Shown here piece after piece: positions 45,906 to 53,215 of a DNA stretch of 53,215 bases. The stretch's first letter is position 1. Every line of letters begins with the position of its first letter. The notes under the pieces were generated by a model. The model had not been told where the DNA came from, made no database searches, and was given only the letters and a program-made list of their open reading frames with translations. This DNA comes from an uncultured Clostridia bacterium (GTDB taxonomy: Bacteria > Bacillota > Clostridia > Christensenellales > CAG-917): assembly GCA_947581925.1 (NCBI GenBank), contig CANPWB010000011.1, forward strand, positions 1-53,215, read 5' to 3'. The position numbers and the translations under genes are program-made.

Positions 45906-46301
45906 TTACAGCCTTCTCGCCTTGGGCGGACGGCAACCGTTGTGGGGGATGGGGGATACGTCTTGAATGAGCGTGACCTCCAGACCGACGTTGCCGAGTG
46001 CGCGGATAGCGGACTCTCTGCCTTGACCTGCGCCCTTGACATAGACCTCGACGGTCCTCATGCCTTGATCGTAGGCGACCTTCGCCGCGTCCTCGCTGAC
46101 CATCTGAGCCGCAAACGGAGTAGCCTTACGGCTGCCGCGCAACTTCAGCTTGCCCGCGCTGGACCATGAGACTGCATTGCCGTTCATATCCGTAACGGTG
46201 ACGATCGTGTTGTTGAAAGAAGCGTGGATATGCACCTGCCCTTTCTCAACGCGTTTGATATCTTTTCTCTTTTTGATTGCTTTCCTTGCGATACCTGCCA
46301 T
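45906..46301 (-). CDS. rpsK: Ribosomal protein S11
   Basis: Small-subunit platform protein of 131 residues with [31 protein letters not shown] and the C-terminal [18 protein letters not shown]. Located between rpsM and rpsD with a GGAG ribosome site, as in the standard alpha operon. Confidence 0.98.
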   Translation of the reverse strand: MAGIARKAIKKRKDIKRVEKGQVHIHASFNNTIVTVTDMNGNAVSWSSAGKLKLRGSRKATPFAAQMVSEDAAKVAYDQGMRTVEVYVKGAGQGRESAIRALGNVGLEVTLIQDVSPIPHNGCRPPKARRL

Positions 46302-46311
46302 AGTTCACTCC

Positions 46312-46680
46312 TTATTTCTTCTTGCGAGCCACAGCGCGCTTCGGTCCCTTTCTTGTGCGGGCGTTTTGCTTTGTGTTCTGTCCTCTGACGGGCAGACCCT
46401 TTCTGTGACGGACGCCGCGATAGCAGCCGATCTCGCCGAGCCTCTTGATGTTGAGCTGGACTTCGCGCTTGAGATCGCCCTCTACGTGCAGATTCTTTTC
46501 AATGTAATCACGAATGAGACTCACCTGCTCCTCCGTGAGATCCTTGACGCGCACGTCGGGACTTATGCCCGTTGCGCGGAGTATCTCCTGAGAGGTCGGC
46601 AAACCGATACCGTAGATGTAGGTAAGCCCATATTCGACTCTCTTGTCGCGCGGAAGATCCACGCCAGCAATTCTTGCCAT
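46312..46680 (-). CDS. rpsM: Ribosomal protein S13
   Basis: Small-subunit head protein of 122 residues. It starts [20 protein letters not shown], has the helix-turn segment [20 protein letters not shown], and ends with the basic tail [20 protein letters not shown]. Preceded by GGAGG and by a 140-bp gap that is unusually long for this cluster. Confidence 0.98.
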   Translation of the reverse strand: MARIAGVDLPRDKRVEYGLTYIYGIGLPTSQEILRATGISPDVRVKDLTEEQVSLIRDYIEKNLHVEGDLKREVQLNIKRLGEIGCYRGVRHRKGLPVRGQNTKQNARTRKGPKRAVARKKK

Positions 46681-46820
46681 TTTCTACCTCCGAAAATTGT
46701 GTACAGTTTGATTTATATATGACCGCACAGGGAGTTGCCCGTGAATTGGAATGGAGCAACCAGCCGCCCTATGCTTGTTTCCTATATAAGTCCCGCAAGA
46801 CGCGCGGGAAAGCGACGGGC
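46681..46820 (-). promoter_or_regulatory. Leader-like gap between rpmJ and rpsM
   Basis: 140 bp without a gene, in a block where gaps are otherwise 1-40 bp. On the minus strand a CCCGC-gcgtctt-GCGGG hairpin follows rpmJ, and a GTTGC...GCAAC pairing lies further on. AT-rich sequence with TATATA precedes the rpsM ribosome site. It may hold an internal promoter or an autoregulatory structure; evidence is weak. Confidence 0.35.
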
Positions 46821-46937
46821 TCAGCCCTGACGTTGCTTGTGATTGGGATACTTCGAGCAGATGACCATTACTCTGCCGTTTCTTTTGATAACCTTGCACT
46901 TGTCGCACATCGGCTTTACACTCGGTCTGACCTTCAT
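46821..46937 (-). CDS. rpmJ: Ribosomal protein L36
   Basis: 38 residues starting [20 protein letters not shown], with zinc ligands Cys11, Cys14, Cys27 and His33. This is the zinc-binding (C+) form. Placed between infA and rpsM as usual in Firmicutes. Confidence 0.96.
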   Translation of the reverse strand: MKVRPSVKPMCDKCKVIKRNGRVMVICSKYPNHKQRQG

Positions 46938-46973
46938 AGTTGATCCTCCAAAAAAACTATTTTTGTTTTATAC

Positions 46974-47192
46974 TTACTTATTGCGGTAGATTATCCTGCC
47001 CTTCGTAAGGTCGTAGGGCGACATTTCTATTTTGACTTTGTCCCCCTCGAGAATTCTTATGTTGTTGATGCGCAGTTTTCCGCCGAGATACGCGAGTATC
47101 TCATGGCCGTTTGACAGCATCACTCTGAATTGCGTCTTGGGCAGGACTTCAATGACCTTGCCCTCGGTTTCGATGACGTCTTCCTTTGACAT
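46974..47192 (-). CDS. infA: Translation initiation factor IF-1
   Basis: OB-fold factor of 72 residues binding the A site of the small subunit. It reads [40 protein letters not shown] and ends KGRIIYRNK, all close to the family consensus. Confidence 0.98.
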   Translation of the reverse strand: MSKEDVIETEGKVIEVLPKTQFRVMLSNGHEILAYLGGKLRINNIRILEGDKVKIEMSPYDLTKGRIIYRNK

Positions 47193-47206
47193 TACACCCT
47201 TCCTTA

Positions 47207-47467
47207 TTATTTTTGATTGTACAGCCTGAGCGCGCTGTACAGCTCCGCGTCAAACACCTGCGCGCCCTCTTTGAGTTTTGCGGAAATCTTATCCAAGACT
47301 TCTCCGTCCGTGCCCAGATGCTTGATATTTTTGAGTTTTGCCCTCTTAATACGGCGCAGATCTCCGTCTGCTATTCTGACGCGCGTGTCATCAACAAGCT
47401 CGACCACGGCATAATACCTGCCCGCGTCGCGTCCCGCTTTTGAATAAACCACTTGTCCGAGTTCCAT
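47207..47467 (-). CDS. KOW-domain RNA-binding protein
   Basis: Protein of 86 residues starting [20 protein letters not shown], a KOW motif like that of L14e/L27e-type proteins. Genes of this kind sit between map and infA in many Clostridia, and the context is the main support. It probably binds RNA; its precise role is not established. The ATG is 1 nt after the map stop codon. Confidence 0.85.
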   Translation of the reverse strand: MELGQVVYSKAGRDAGRYYAVVELVDDTRVRIADGDLRRIKRAKLKNIKHLGTDGEVLDKISAKLKEGAQVFDAELYSALRLYNQK

Positions 47468-47468
47468 A

Positions 47469-48206
47469 TTACAGCGTCAGTATCTCCGCACCTTTCTCCG
47501 TAAGAGCGACGGTGTTTTCATAGTGCGCGGCGGGTTTGCCGTCCTTAGTGACGCAAGTCCAGCCCGTGCCCGTCGTCTCCCACGTACCCATGGTTATCAT
47601 GGGCTCTATCGCCAGCACAAGTCCCGTCCTGAGCCTCGTGCCGTGCCCTGCCGTGCCGAAGTTGGGCACCGCGGGATCCTCGTGCATCTCTCTGCCTATG
47701 CCGTGCCCGACCATGCTGCGCACGACGCCGTAGCCGCGCGACTCGCAATACACTTGCACCGCATTTGATATATCGCCGAGATGCCCTCCGTCCTTGAAAT
47801 GCTTTACGCCTTCGAAGAAACTCTCTCTCGTCACGTCGATAAGCGCCTGTTTTTCGGGGGATATCTGCCCCACCGCAACAGTCCTTGCCGCGTCCGCCTG
47901 CCAGCCCTTGAAGATGAGCCCGCAGTCTATGGAGAGTATCTCGCCCTCGCTAAGCCTCTTATCGGAAGGAAATCCGTGCACGACGACTTCATCCACTGAG
48001 GCGCATATCGTGCCGGGGAAACCGCCATATCCGAGGAAGGACGGTTTCGAGTCATGCCTTACGATATAATCATAGGCAAACTCATCCAGCCTCTTTGTGC
48101 TCACTCCGGGTTTAACTCTCTCCTCGAGGAAGAGTAGGCAATCCCTCAGGATCGCGCCCGATCTGCGCATACATTCAATTTCCGATGGGCTCTTGATATA
48201 TATCAT
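47469..48206 (-). CDS. map: Methionine aminopeptidase, type I
   Basis: Removes the initiator Met from new proteins; 245 residues. The metal ligands are visible in [20 protein letters not shown] (two Asp), [12 protein letters not shown] (His) and LAIEPM with a late Glu near [10 protein letters not shown]. The ATG overlaps the adk stop by 4 nt, giving coupled translation. Confidence 0.97.
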   Translation of the reverse strand: MIYIKSPSEIECMRRSGAILRDCLLFLEERVKPGVSTKRLDEFAYDYIVRHDSKPSFLGYGGFPGTICASVDEVVVHGFPSDKRLSEGEILSIDCGLIFKGWQADAARTVAVGQISPEKQALIDVTRESFFEGVKHFKDGGHLGDISNAVQVYCESRGYGVVRSMVGHGIGREMHEDPAVPNFGTAGHGTRLRTGLVLAIEPMITMGTWETTGTGWTCVTKDGKPAAHYENTVALTEKGAEILTL

Positions 48207-48823
48207 ATGAGCGCCTTCTTTACTTCCTCGAATATCTTGTCTATCTCGCCGACCGCGTTCACGTCTTTGAGTTTGCCTTGCTTGCGATAATAATCTATGA
48301 GGGGCGCGGTCTGCTTTTCGTACACTCTCAACCTGTTCTCCACGGTCTCGGGCTTGTCGTCCTCGCGTATAAAAAGCTCATTTCCGCACTTTTTGCAAGT
48401 CGTAGCCCCGCCCAAATTAGACACATGGTACGTCTCGCCGCAAGCGCACACCCTTCTTCCGACCATTCTCTCTATGATGACGTCAAACGGAACGTCAATG
48501 TTGAGGGCGACGTCTATCCTCGCCACCTTGTCGAGGCTCTCAGCCTGCGGTATGGTGCGCGGAAATCCGTCGAGGATGTAACCGTCTTTGCAATCGTCCT
48601 CTTTGAGGCGGAGCTCCACAAGCCCGATAACAACGTCGTCGGGGACAAGCTCGCCCGCGTCGATATACTTCTTCGCGGTCACGCCAAGGGGAGTGCCCTC
48701 CTTGATGTTTCTGCGGAGGATGTCGCCCGTGGAAATATGAGGAATGTGAAATTCCTCACGTATGAGAGCCGCTTGAGTGCCCTTTCCCGCGCCGGGTGCG
48801 CCTAAGAGTACGATATTTTTCAT
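48203..48823 (-). CDS. adk: Adenylate kinase, zinc-binding lid type
   Basis: Interconverts ATP, ADP and AMP; 206 residues. The P-loop is [10 protein letters not shown] at 7-16, DGFPRT is about residue 83-88, and the lid holds four Cys in [11 protein letters not shown] and TTCKKCGNE, the zinc-type lid of Gram-positive adenylate kinases. Upstream a -35/-10 pair (48832-48860) is so close that the mRNA should be leaderless, and there is no Shine-Dalgarno sequence. The next gene, map, overlaps it. Confidence 0.97.
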   Translation of the reverse strand: MKNIVLLGAPGAGKGTQAALIREEFHIPHISTGDILRRNIKEGTPLGVTAKKYIDAGELVPDDVVIGLVELRLKEDDCKDGYILDGFPRTIPQAESLDKVARIDVALNIDVPFDVIIERMVGRRVCACGETYHVSNLGGATTCKKCGNELFIREDDKPETVENRLRVYEKQTAPLIDYYRKQGKLKDVNAVGEIDKIFEEVKKALI

Positions 48824-48831
48824 AATTGTTT

Positions 48832-48860
48832 ATTATAACACTTTTTTCCGCGCCGCGCAA
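48832..48860 (-). promoter_or_regulatory. Promoter giving a leaderless adk transcript
   Basis: Minus strand: -35 TTGCGC (plus 48855-48860), 17-bp spacer, perfect -10 TATAAT (plus 48832-48837). The start would be within 1-3 nt of the adk ATG at 48823. The -35 lies in the 3' arm of the hairpin after secY. Confidence 0.6.
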
Positions 48861-48883
48861 CCGAGTTTGAGGGGTTCGCGGCG
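48851..48883 (-). terminator. Hairpin after secY
   Basis: GC-rich arms CGCCGCGAACC and GGTTGCGCGGCG (one bulged base) between secY and adk. An A run rather than a T run follows it on the minus strand, so termination would be partial at best; it may insulate secY from adk. Confidence 0.4.
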
Positions 48884-48902
48884 GGAAATGTGTGAATTTT
48901 TG

Positions 48903-50237
48903 TTATTTGAGGAAACCTTTATAGTGTTTCATCATGATCTGCGACTCGAGCTGCTTGTTTATCTCAAGCGCGACGGAGACGACGATGAGCAGTCCCGTTG
49001 CGGAGAAGGAGTTCGCGAGTCCGAGGTCGTAGCCGGAGTATTGTCCCGAAAGCGCGAGGAAGACGAACGTCGGTATGAGCGATATCAACATGAGGAAGAT
49101 AGCTCCAAACAGCGTTATCCTGTTGTTTATCTTCTTCAAGAAGTCGCTCGTCGGTTTGCCCGCCCTAATGCCGGGGATAAATCCGCCGTACTGCTGCAAA
49201 TTCTTTGACACGTCGTCAGGGTTGAACTGTATCTGCGCATAGAAGTAGGAGAACCCGAGAATGAGCAATGCAAGCAGCACATAGTAGACCGGAGTGCCCG
49301 TGCCCATATAGCGCGCATACCACACCGCCGCCTCTGTATCCGAGAAGAACAGCTGGATGATCATCTGCGGGAACATCAGAAGTGATGAGGCGAAGATGAT
49401 GGGCATGACGCCGCTGCCGTTGACGCGGATGGGGATGTAGGTGGTCTGACCGCCATACATTTTGTTGCCCTTGACCTGCTTTGCGTATTGCACCGTGATC
49501 CTGCGCTCCGCTCCGTCAACAAAGACGATGAAGGCAAGAATGGCCACGACCACAAGGATATATCCGATTATGTTCCAAATATACTGCCAGTTTTCCGCAA
49601 CTTGCTTGAAGGAGCCCGCAATCGAAGTGCCCGCGGTGGCAAGAATGCCGATGAAGATTATGATGGACGTGCCGTTTCCGATGCCGTACTCCGTGATGCG
49701 CTCGCTCAGCCACATGACCATAGTGCTGCCGGCGACGAGAATTATTATGGTGATTGCCATCGTGAGTATTGGCGCCGCATCCGAGCCCATCTCATACTCG
49801 AAGAGCGGCATGATGCCCGCATGGTTGTCGCCGTAGTTGTACCACATGATGACAATGCCTATTGCTTGTATCACTGCAAGCACTATCGCGACGATACGCG
49901 TTATCTGCGTGAGTTTGTTTCTGCCCTCTTCGCCCTCTTTGGACATTCTTTCGAGCGCCGGGATGACGAGTGTGAGCAGTTGCATAATAATGAATGAATT
50001 GATGAATGGCAATATGCCAAGCGCAAATAACGTCGCATTCTGCATTGATCCGCCCGTGATAGACGACAGCACTCCGAGGAAGTCGGTAGAGCTGAAAGCC
50101 CCCTGCACAACTGTGATGTTGAGCGAAGGGATAGGGATGTAGCAACCTATTCGGTAGACTAGCACAAGAAGGAGGGTCATCCAGATCTTCCTTCTTATGT
50201 CCTTAGTCTTGAATGCGTTTTTTAGCGTTTCAAACAT
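48903..50237 (-). CDS. secY: Preprotein translocase subunit SecY
   Basis: Channel-forming membrane protein of 444 residues with ten hydrophobic segments. It starts [20 protein letters not shown] and includes the plug-region GGSMQNATLFALGILPFINS and the cytoplasmic loop with ERRITVQYAKQVKGNKMYGG and YIPIRVNGSGVMPIIFASS. Its ATG overlaps the rplO stop by 1 nt (TAATG). Confidence 0.98.
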   Translation of the reverse strand: MFETLKNAFKTKDIRRKIWMTLLLVLVYRIGCYIPIPSLNITVVQGAFSSTDFLGVLSSITGGSMQNATLFALGILPFINSFIIMQLLTLVIPALERMSKEGEEGRNKLTQITRIVAIVLAVIQAIGIVIMWYNYGDNHAGIMPLFEYEMGSDAAPILTMAITIIILVAGSTMVMWLSERITEYGIGNGTSIIIFIGILATAGTSIAGSFKQVAENWQYIWNIIGYILVVVAILAFIVFVDGAERRITVQYAKQVKGNKMYGGQTTYIPIRVNGSGVMPIIFASSLLMFPQMIIQLFFSDTEAAVWYARYMGTGTPVYYVLLALLILGFSYFYAQIQFNPDDVSKNLQQYGGFIPGIRAGKPTSDFLKKINNRITLFGAIFLMLISLIPTFVFLALSGQYSGYDLGLANSFSATGLLIVVSVALEINKQLESQIMMKHYKGFLK

Positions 50238-50683
50238 TATAGCACCTCAGCCTTTCCGCCCGCCTGCTCTATTTTTTGTTTTGCAGACTCGGTGAATTTG
50301 TTTGCCTTGACGGTAAGAGCGACCTTGAGTTCGCCGTCGCCGAGGATCTTGAGCCCGTAGTTTTCGACTTTCTTTATAATGCCGCAAGCGACAAGCTCAT
50401 CAATGCCGACAGTCGCGCCGTTGTCGAAGGCGTTGAGCGCCTCGACGTTGACGATGTTGTAGACATTGGCAAATCTCTTGTTGTTGAATCCTATTTTGGG
50501 CAGGCGCCTTGTCATAGGCATTTGTCCGCCTTCGAAGTTGGGACGGACGCCGCCGCCGCTTCTTGCCCATTGACCCTTATGTCCGCGCGTGGAGGTCTTG
50601 CCCATGCCGGAGCCGATGCCGCGGCCTATCCTCTTTTCGGATGTCCTTGCGCCCTCAGCGGGTCTGAGTTCATGAATTTTCAT
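50237..50683 (-). CDS. rplO: Ribosomal protein L15
   Basis: Large-subunit assembly protein of 148 residues. It starts [20 protein letters not shown] and has the glycine-rich [20 protein letters not shown] segment. The ATG at 50683 is 8 nt after GAGGAGG; an ATG six codons earlier lacks such a site and was not used. Confidence 0.97.
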   Translation of the reverse strand: MKIHELRPAEGARTSEKRIGRGIGSGMGKTSTRGHKGQWARSGGGVRPNFEGGQMPMTRRLPKIGFNNKRFANVYNIVNVEALNAFDNGATVGIDELVACGIIKKVENYGLKILGDGELKVALTVKANKFTESAKQKIEQAGGKAEVL

Positions 50684-50697
50684 AAAGCAGTTCCTCC

Positions 50698-50886
50698 TCA
50701 AATCTCCTCTACCTTGACAAGGTGGACGACCTTTTTGATCTTGCCCTGTACGCAGGCGTCGTTGACAAAAATATTGCTGTCGCCAATTTTGTGCAAGCCC
50801 ATAGCCTCAAGATTGACCTTGTGGCACTTGAGCACGCCGTTGGGGCTCTTAATGAGGGTAACCTTGATCTTGTTTTCGTTTGCCAT
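50698..50886 (-). CDS. rpmD: Ribosomal protein L30
   Basis: Large-subunit protein of 62 residues with [20 protein letters not shown] at the N terminus, the typical K-V-T-L-x-K-S start, and HLVKVEEI at the C terminus. Placed between rpsE and rplO. Confidence 0.96.
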   Translation of the reverse strand: MANENKIKVTLIKSPNGVLKCHKVNLEAMGLHKIGDSNIFVNDACVQGKIKKVVHLVKVEEI

Positions 50887-50896
50887 AGTTTCCTCC

Positions 50897-51415
50897 TCAA
50901 TCCGTAGCGATATCCACGCCGCGAAGTCTCGCGATCTCGTCCGCGTTTCTGAGGCTCATAAGTCCTTGCATAGTCGCCTTTGCGGAGTTGATGGGGTTGT
51001 TGGAGCCGAGGGACTTCGTCCTGATGTCCTTGACTCCCGCGACCTCGAGCACAATACGCACCGCGCCGCCCGCGATAACGCCCGTTCCTTGTTCGGCGGG
51101 GAGCAGAAGTACTTGACCTCTGCCATACTTGCCTGTCGTCGCATGGGGGATGGTGTTTTCTTTCAAGGAGATGGAGACCATATTGCGCTTTGCAAGCTTG
51201 GACGCCTTCTCGATAGCCTCTGAGACTTCGGCCGCTTTGCCCATGCCGAGACCGACTTTACCCTGTCCGTCGCCGACTACGACAAGCGCCGAGAAACGCA
51301 TATTCCTGCCGCCTTTGACCGTCTTGGAGACGCGGTTTACGGCGATGAGTTTCTTTTCGAGGCCGTCATTCTCCTCTCTTCTGTTGTCGTTTCTTCTGTC
51401 ACGATTCTCTGCCAT
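50897..51415 (-). CDS. rpsE: Ribosomal protein S5
   Basis: Small-subunit protein of 172 residues that influences decoding accuracy. It has VNRVSKTVKGGRNMRFSALV, GDGQGKVGLGMGKAAEVSEA and the C-terminal LGSNNPINSAKATMQGL. The Arg/Asn/Asp-rich N-terminal 25 residues are longer than average but common in the family. Confidence 0.97.
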   Translation of the reverse strand: MAENRDRRNDNRREENDGLEKKLIAVNRVSKTVKGGRNMRFSALVVVGDGQGKVGLGMGKAAEVSEAIEKASKLAKRNMVSISLKENTIPHATTGKYGRGQVLLLPAEQGTGVIAGGAVRIVLEVAGVKDIRTKSLGSNNPINSAKATMQGLMSLRNADEIARLRGVDIATD

Positions 51416-51426
51416 AACTCCCTCCC

Positions 51427-51795
51427 TTAGAACTTCAGTCCGGCTTCTCTTGCGCCGTCTGCCAAAGCTTGAACTCTGCCTGTGTACAGATAGCCGCCTC
51501 TGTCAAACACGACCTCGGTGATGCCGAGCTCGAGCGCCTTCTTTGCGACTGCCTCGCCCACTTTCTTTGCGGCGTCCGTTTTTGTGAGCTCTGCGACCTC
51601 GGCCGCTATGCTCTTTTCAACGGTGCTCGCGGCGCAGAGGGTGTGACCCTTCACGTCGTCGATGAGTTGAGCGTAGATGTGATTCGTACTTCTGTACACG
51701 CTGAGACGAGGACGCTCTGCCGTGCCGCTTATCTTTTTGCGCACTCTCGCGTGACGAATGACTCTGTCTTGATTTTTATCTATCTTCTTAATCAT
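51427..51795 (-). CDS. rplR: Ribosomal protein L18
   Basis: 5S rRNA-binding protein of 122 residues: [39 protein letters not shown], and the C-terminal [20 protein letters not shown]. Standard place between rplF and rpsE. Confidence 0.97.
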   Translation of the reverse strand: MIKKIDKNQDRVIRHARVRKKISGTAERPRLSVYRSTNHIYAQLIDDVKGHTLCAASTVEKSIAAEVAELTKTDAAKKVGEAVAKKALELGITEVVFDRGGYLYTGRVQALADGAREAGLKF

Positions 51796-51806
51796 ATTGC
51801 CACCTC

Positions 51807-52349
51807 TTACTTAGTCGCTCTCTTGCCGACCTTCTTGACAACGGTCTCGTTCTTATAGTGGAAACCGTAGTTGTGATAAGGCTCGACAGGCTTGATAGCC
51901 TTGATCGTTGCGGCGGTCTGACCGACGAGTTGACGGTCTATGCCCTTGACGACGATCTCGAGCGGAGCGGGCTGCGCAAACGTGATGCCCTCCGGAGCGG
52001 TAAACTCGACGGGATGAGAAAAGCCTATGTTCATAGTGAGCTTGTTGTTTCCCGTGAGGGTGATCTTAAAGCCGACGCCCGCGACGATAAGCGACTTCTC
52101 AAATCCCTTCGTCACGCCGACCACCATATTGTGGATGAGCGCGCGGTAGAGGCCGTGAAGTGCGCGATGATCTTTATCGTCCGAATGACGTTTGCAGACG
52201 ATGTGCCCGTCCTCGAGCACGACGTCTATGGACTTGTCCACCTTCTGAGTGAGGGTGCCCAAGGGTCCCTTCACCGTGATAAGGTTGTCCTGATTGTCAA
52301 AGGTGACGCCTGCAGGTATAGCGATTGGAGCTCTTCCGATTCTTGACAT
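51807..52349 (-). CDS. rplF: Ribosomal protein L6
   Basis: Large-subunit protein of 180 residues with two similar folds. It starts [20 protein letters not shown], has VKGPLGTL in the first half and [20 protein letters not shown] near the end, where the 23S-contact motif lies. Confidence 0.98.
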   Translation of the reverse strand: MSRIGRAPIAIPAGVTFDNQDNLITVKGPLGTLTQKVDKSIDVVLEDGHIVCKRHSDDKDHRALHGLYRALIHNMVVGVTKGFEKSLIVAGVGFKITLTGNNKLTMNIGFSHPVEFTAPEGITFAQPAPLEIVVKGIDRQLVGQTAATIKAIKPVEPYHNYGFHYKNETVVKKVGKRATK

Positions 52350-52360
52350 AACGCACCTCC

Positions 52361-52756
52361 TTACCAGATGTAGGCAAGCACTTCGCCGCCGACATGTTTT
52401 GCTCTCGCTTCCTTATCGGTGAGTATGCCCTGCGACGTGGAGAGGATGGCAATGCCCATCCCGCCCAAGACCTTCGGGATATCATCGACGCCTGCGTAAA
52501 CGCGCAAGCCGGGAGTGGAAACTCTCTTGAGGCCGGTAACGACCTTTTGGTTCTTGTTGGGAGCGTACTTGAGCGTTATGGAGATGGTGTTTTGCACCTC
52601 GCCCTCCACGATCTCATAGCTCTTGATGTAACCTTCTCTCAAAAGAATATCCGCGATAGCGACCTTGATCTTGCTTGCGGGGACATCTACCGTCTCGTGC
52701 TTTGCGGTCAAGGCGTTTCTTATTCTTGTAAGCATATCTGCAATGGGATCTGTCAT
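52361..52756 (-). CDS. rpsH: Ribosomal protein S8
   Basis: 16S-binding protein of 131 residues starting [20 protein letters not shown] and ending GGEVLAYIW, with [20 protein letters not shown] before it. In many bacteria S8 represses the spc operon; no site is identified here. Confidence 0.98.
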   Translation of the reverse strand: MTDPIADMLTRIRNALTAKHETVDVPASKIKVAIADILLREGYIKSYEIVEGEVQNTISITLKYAPNKNQKVVTGLKRVSTPGLRVYAGVDDIPKVLGGMGIAILSTSQGILTDKEARAKHVGGEVLAYIW

Positions 52757-52766
52757 AATTTCCTCC

Positions 52767-52952
52767 TTACCAGCTTGCTTTCTTCACGCCGGGAAGCTCG
52801 CCCTTATAGGCAAGATTGCGGAAACAGACTCTGCAGATACCGTACTTCCTGAGTACGGCGTGCGGACGTCCGCAAATGCGGCAGCGAGTATACTCGCGCG
52901 TCGAATATTTTTGCGGTCTTTGTTGCTTGATCTTCATTGAAGTTTTGGCCAT
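52767..52952 (-). CDS. rpsZ: Ribosomal protein S14, zinc type (type Z)
   Basis: 61 residues. It starts [20 protein letters not shown] and has the zinc ribbon [20 protein letters not shown], so it is the short zinc-dependent form. Standard place between rplE and rpsH. Confidence 0.97.
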   Translation of the reverse strand: MAKTSMKIKQQRPQKYSTREYTRCRICGRPHAVLRKYGICRVCFRNLAYKGELPGVKKASW

Positions 52953-52960
52953 AGTTCACC

Positions 52961-53215
52961 TCACTTTGCAAAAGGCATGCCCATGAGCTTCAAAAGCTCG
53001 CGTGCCTCTTCGTCCGTCTTTGCGGTCGTCACGATGCAGATGTCGAATCCGCGCACTTTTTCCACCTTATCGAATTCGATCTCGGGGAAAATGAGTTGTT
53101 CCTTAACGCCTATCGCATAGTTGCCTCTGCCGTCGAATGACTTTGCGGAAATGCCGCGGAAGTCTCTGACGCGCGGGAGCGCGATAGAAATGAATTTGTC
53201 GAGGAAGTCATACAT
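52961..53215 (-). CDS. rplE: Ribosomal protein L5, partial (N terminus beyond the window)
   Basis: C-terminal 84 residues of L5: [20 protein letters not shown], then [20 protein letters not shown] and MGMPFAK at the end. The first Met at the window edge is internal by comparison with known L5, which is about 180 residues, so the gene continues to the right. Confidence 0.96.
   Translation of the reverse strand: MYDFLDKFISIALPRVRDFRGISAKSFDGRGNYAIGVKEQLIFPEIEFDKVEKVRGFDICIVTTAKTDEEARELLKLMGMPFAK

Noticed and set aside
53213-53215. ATG at the right edge as the true start of rplE
   Set aside because: The residues after it match the middle of L5, so the gene is cut by the window edge.

Overview
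The window looks like a chromosomal segment of a Gram-positive-type anaerobe of the class Clostridia, probably an uncultured gut lineage near Christensenellales. The placement is inferred from gene content: Clostridia-type order of the S10/spc/alpha ribosomal region with a KOW-protein gene between map and infA, a bacterial V-type ATPase in the Enterococcus ntp gene order, GTP-type PEP carboxykinase, QueH, an iron-only-hydrogenase-system regulator and LAAC-type lipoprotein signals. Nearly every gene is on the minus strand; only queH and pckG are on the plus strand.

Layout. 0.1-2.8 kb: a nitrate/taurine/thiamine-precursor-type ABC importer. 2.9-3.3 kb: a TM1266-like regulator behind a strong promoter and a leader that looks like an attenuator. 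3.4-4.9 kb: queH and a SLOG-fold protein. 5.5-15.5 kb: one long operon, rpiB, nine V-type ATPase subunits and an FNT-family anion channel, with a good promoter at 15.5 kb and a strong terminator at 5.5 kb. The K subunit keeps all the residues that bind Na+ in E. hirae NtpK, so the pump is probably Na+-coupled. 15.8-17.5 kb: pckG. 18.2-38.6 kb: a protein-use island, with a 2,817-residue membrane-anchored subtilase carrying BspA-type leucine-rich repeats, a lipoprotein, a peptide-type ABC importer whose four core subunits carry large extra segments, and a cytosolic M29 aminopeptidase. 39.4-43.7 kb: class II fructose-bisphosphate aldolase, a pfam06695 membrane protein and a solitary AT-rich PD-(D/E)XK nuclease. 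43.8 kb to the right edge: rplQ-rpoA-rpsD-rpsK-rpsM-rpmJ-infA-KOW-map-adk-secY-rplO-rpmD-rpsE-rplR-rplF-rpsH-rpsZ-rplE (partial).

The space between genes is unusual. It is filled with several families of short hairpin repeats. A composite element of about 150-220 bp occurs five times, and three copies begin 5-10 nt after a stop codon in the orientation of that gene. Its stems differ in sequence between copies but stay paired. A second family (tgtcat...gagcg...gtcga...atcccc) has a five-base stem that differs between copies yet stays complementary, and a third hairpin family sits inside its loop at least twice. I found no CRISPR array, tRNA, rRNA, phage or transposase gene.

What works together: extracellular proteolysis, peptide import and aminopeptidase would supply amino acids; PEP carboxykinase and aldolase connect these to gluconeogenesis or fermentation; the V-type ATPase manages ion gradients. 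The most interesting leads are the covarying repeat families, the leader upstream of the TM1266-like gene, and the repeat-bearing insertion in the OppD-like ATPase.
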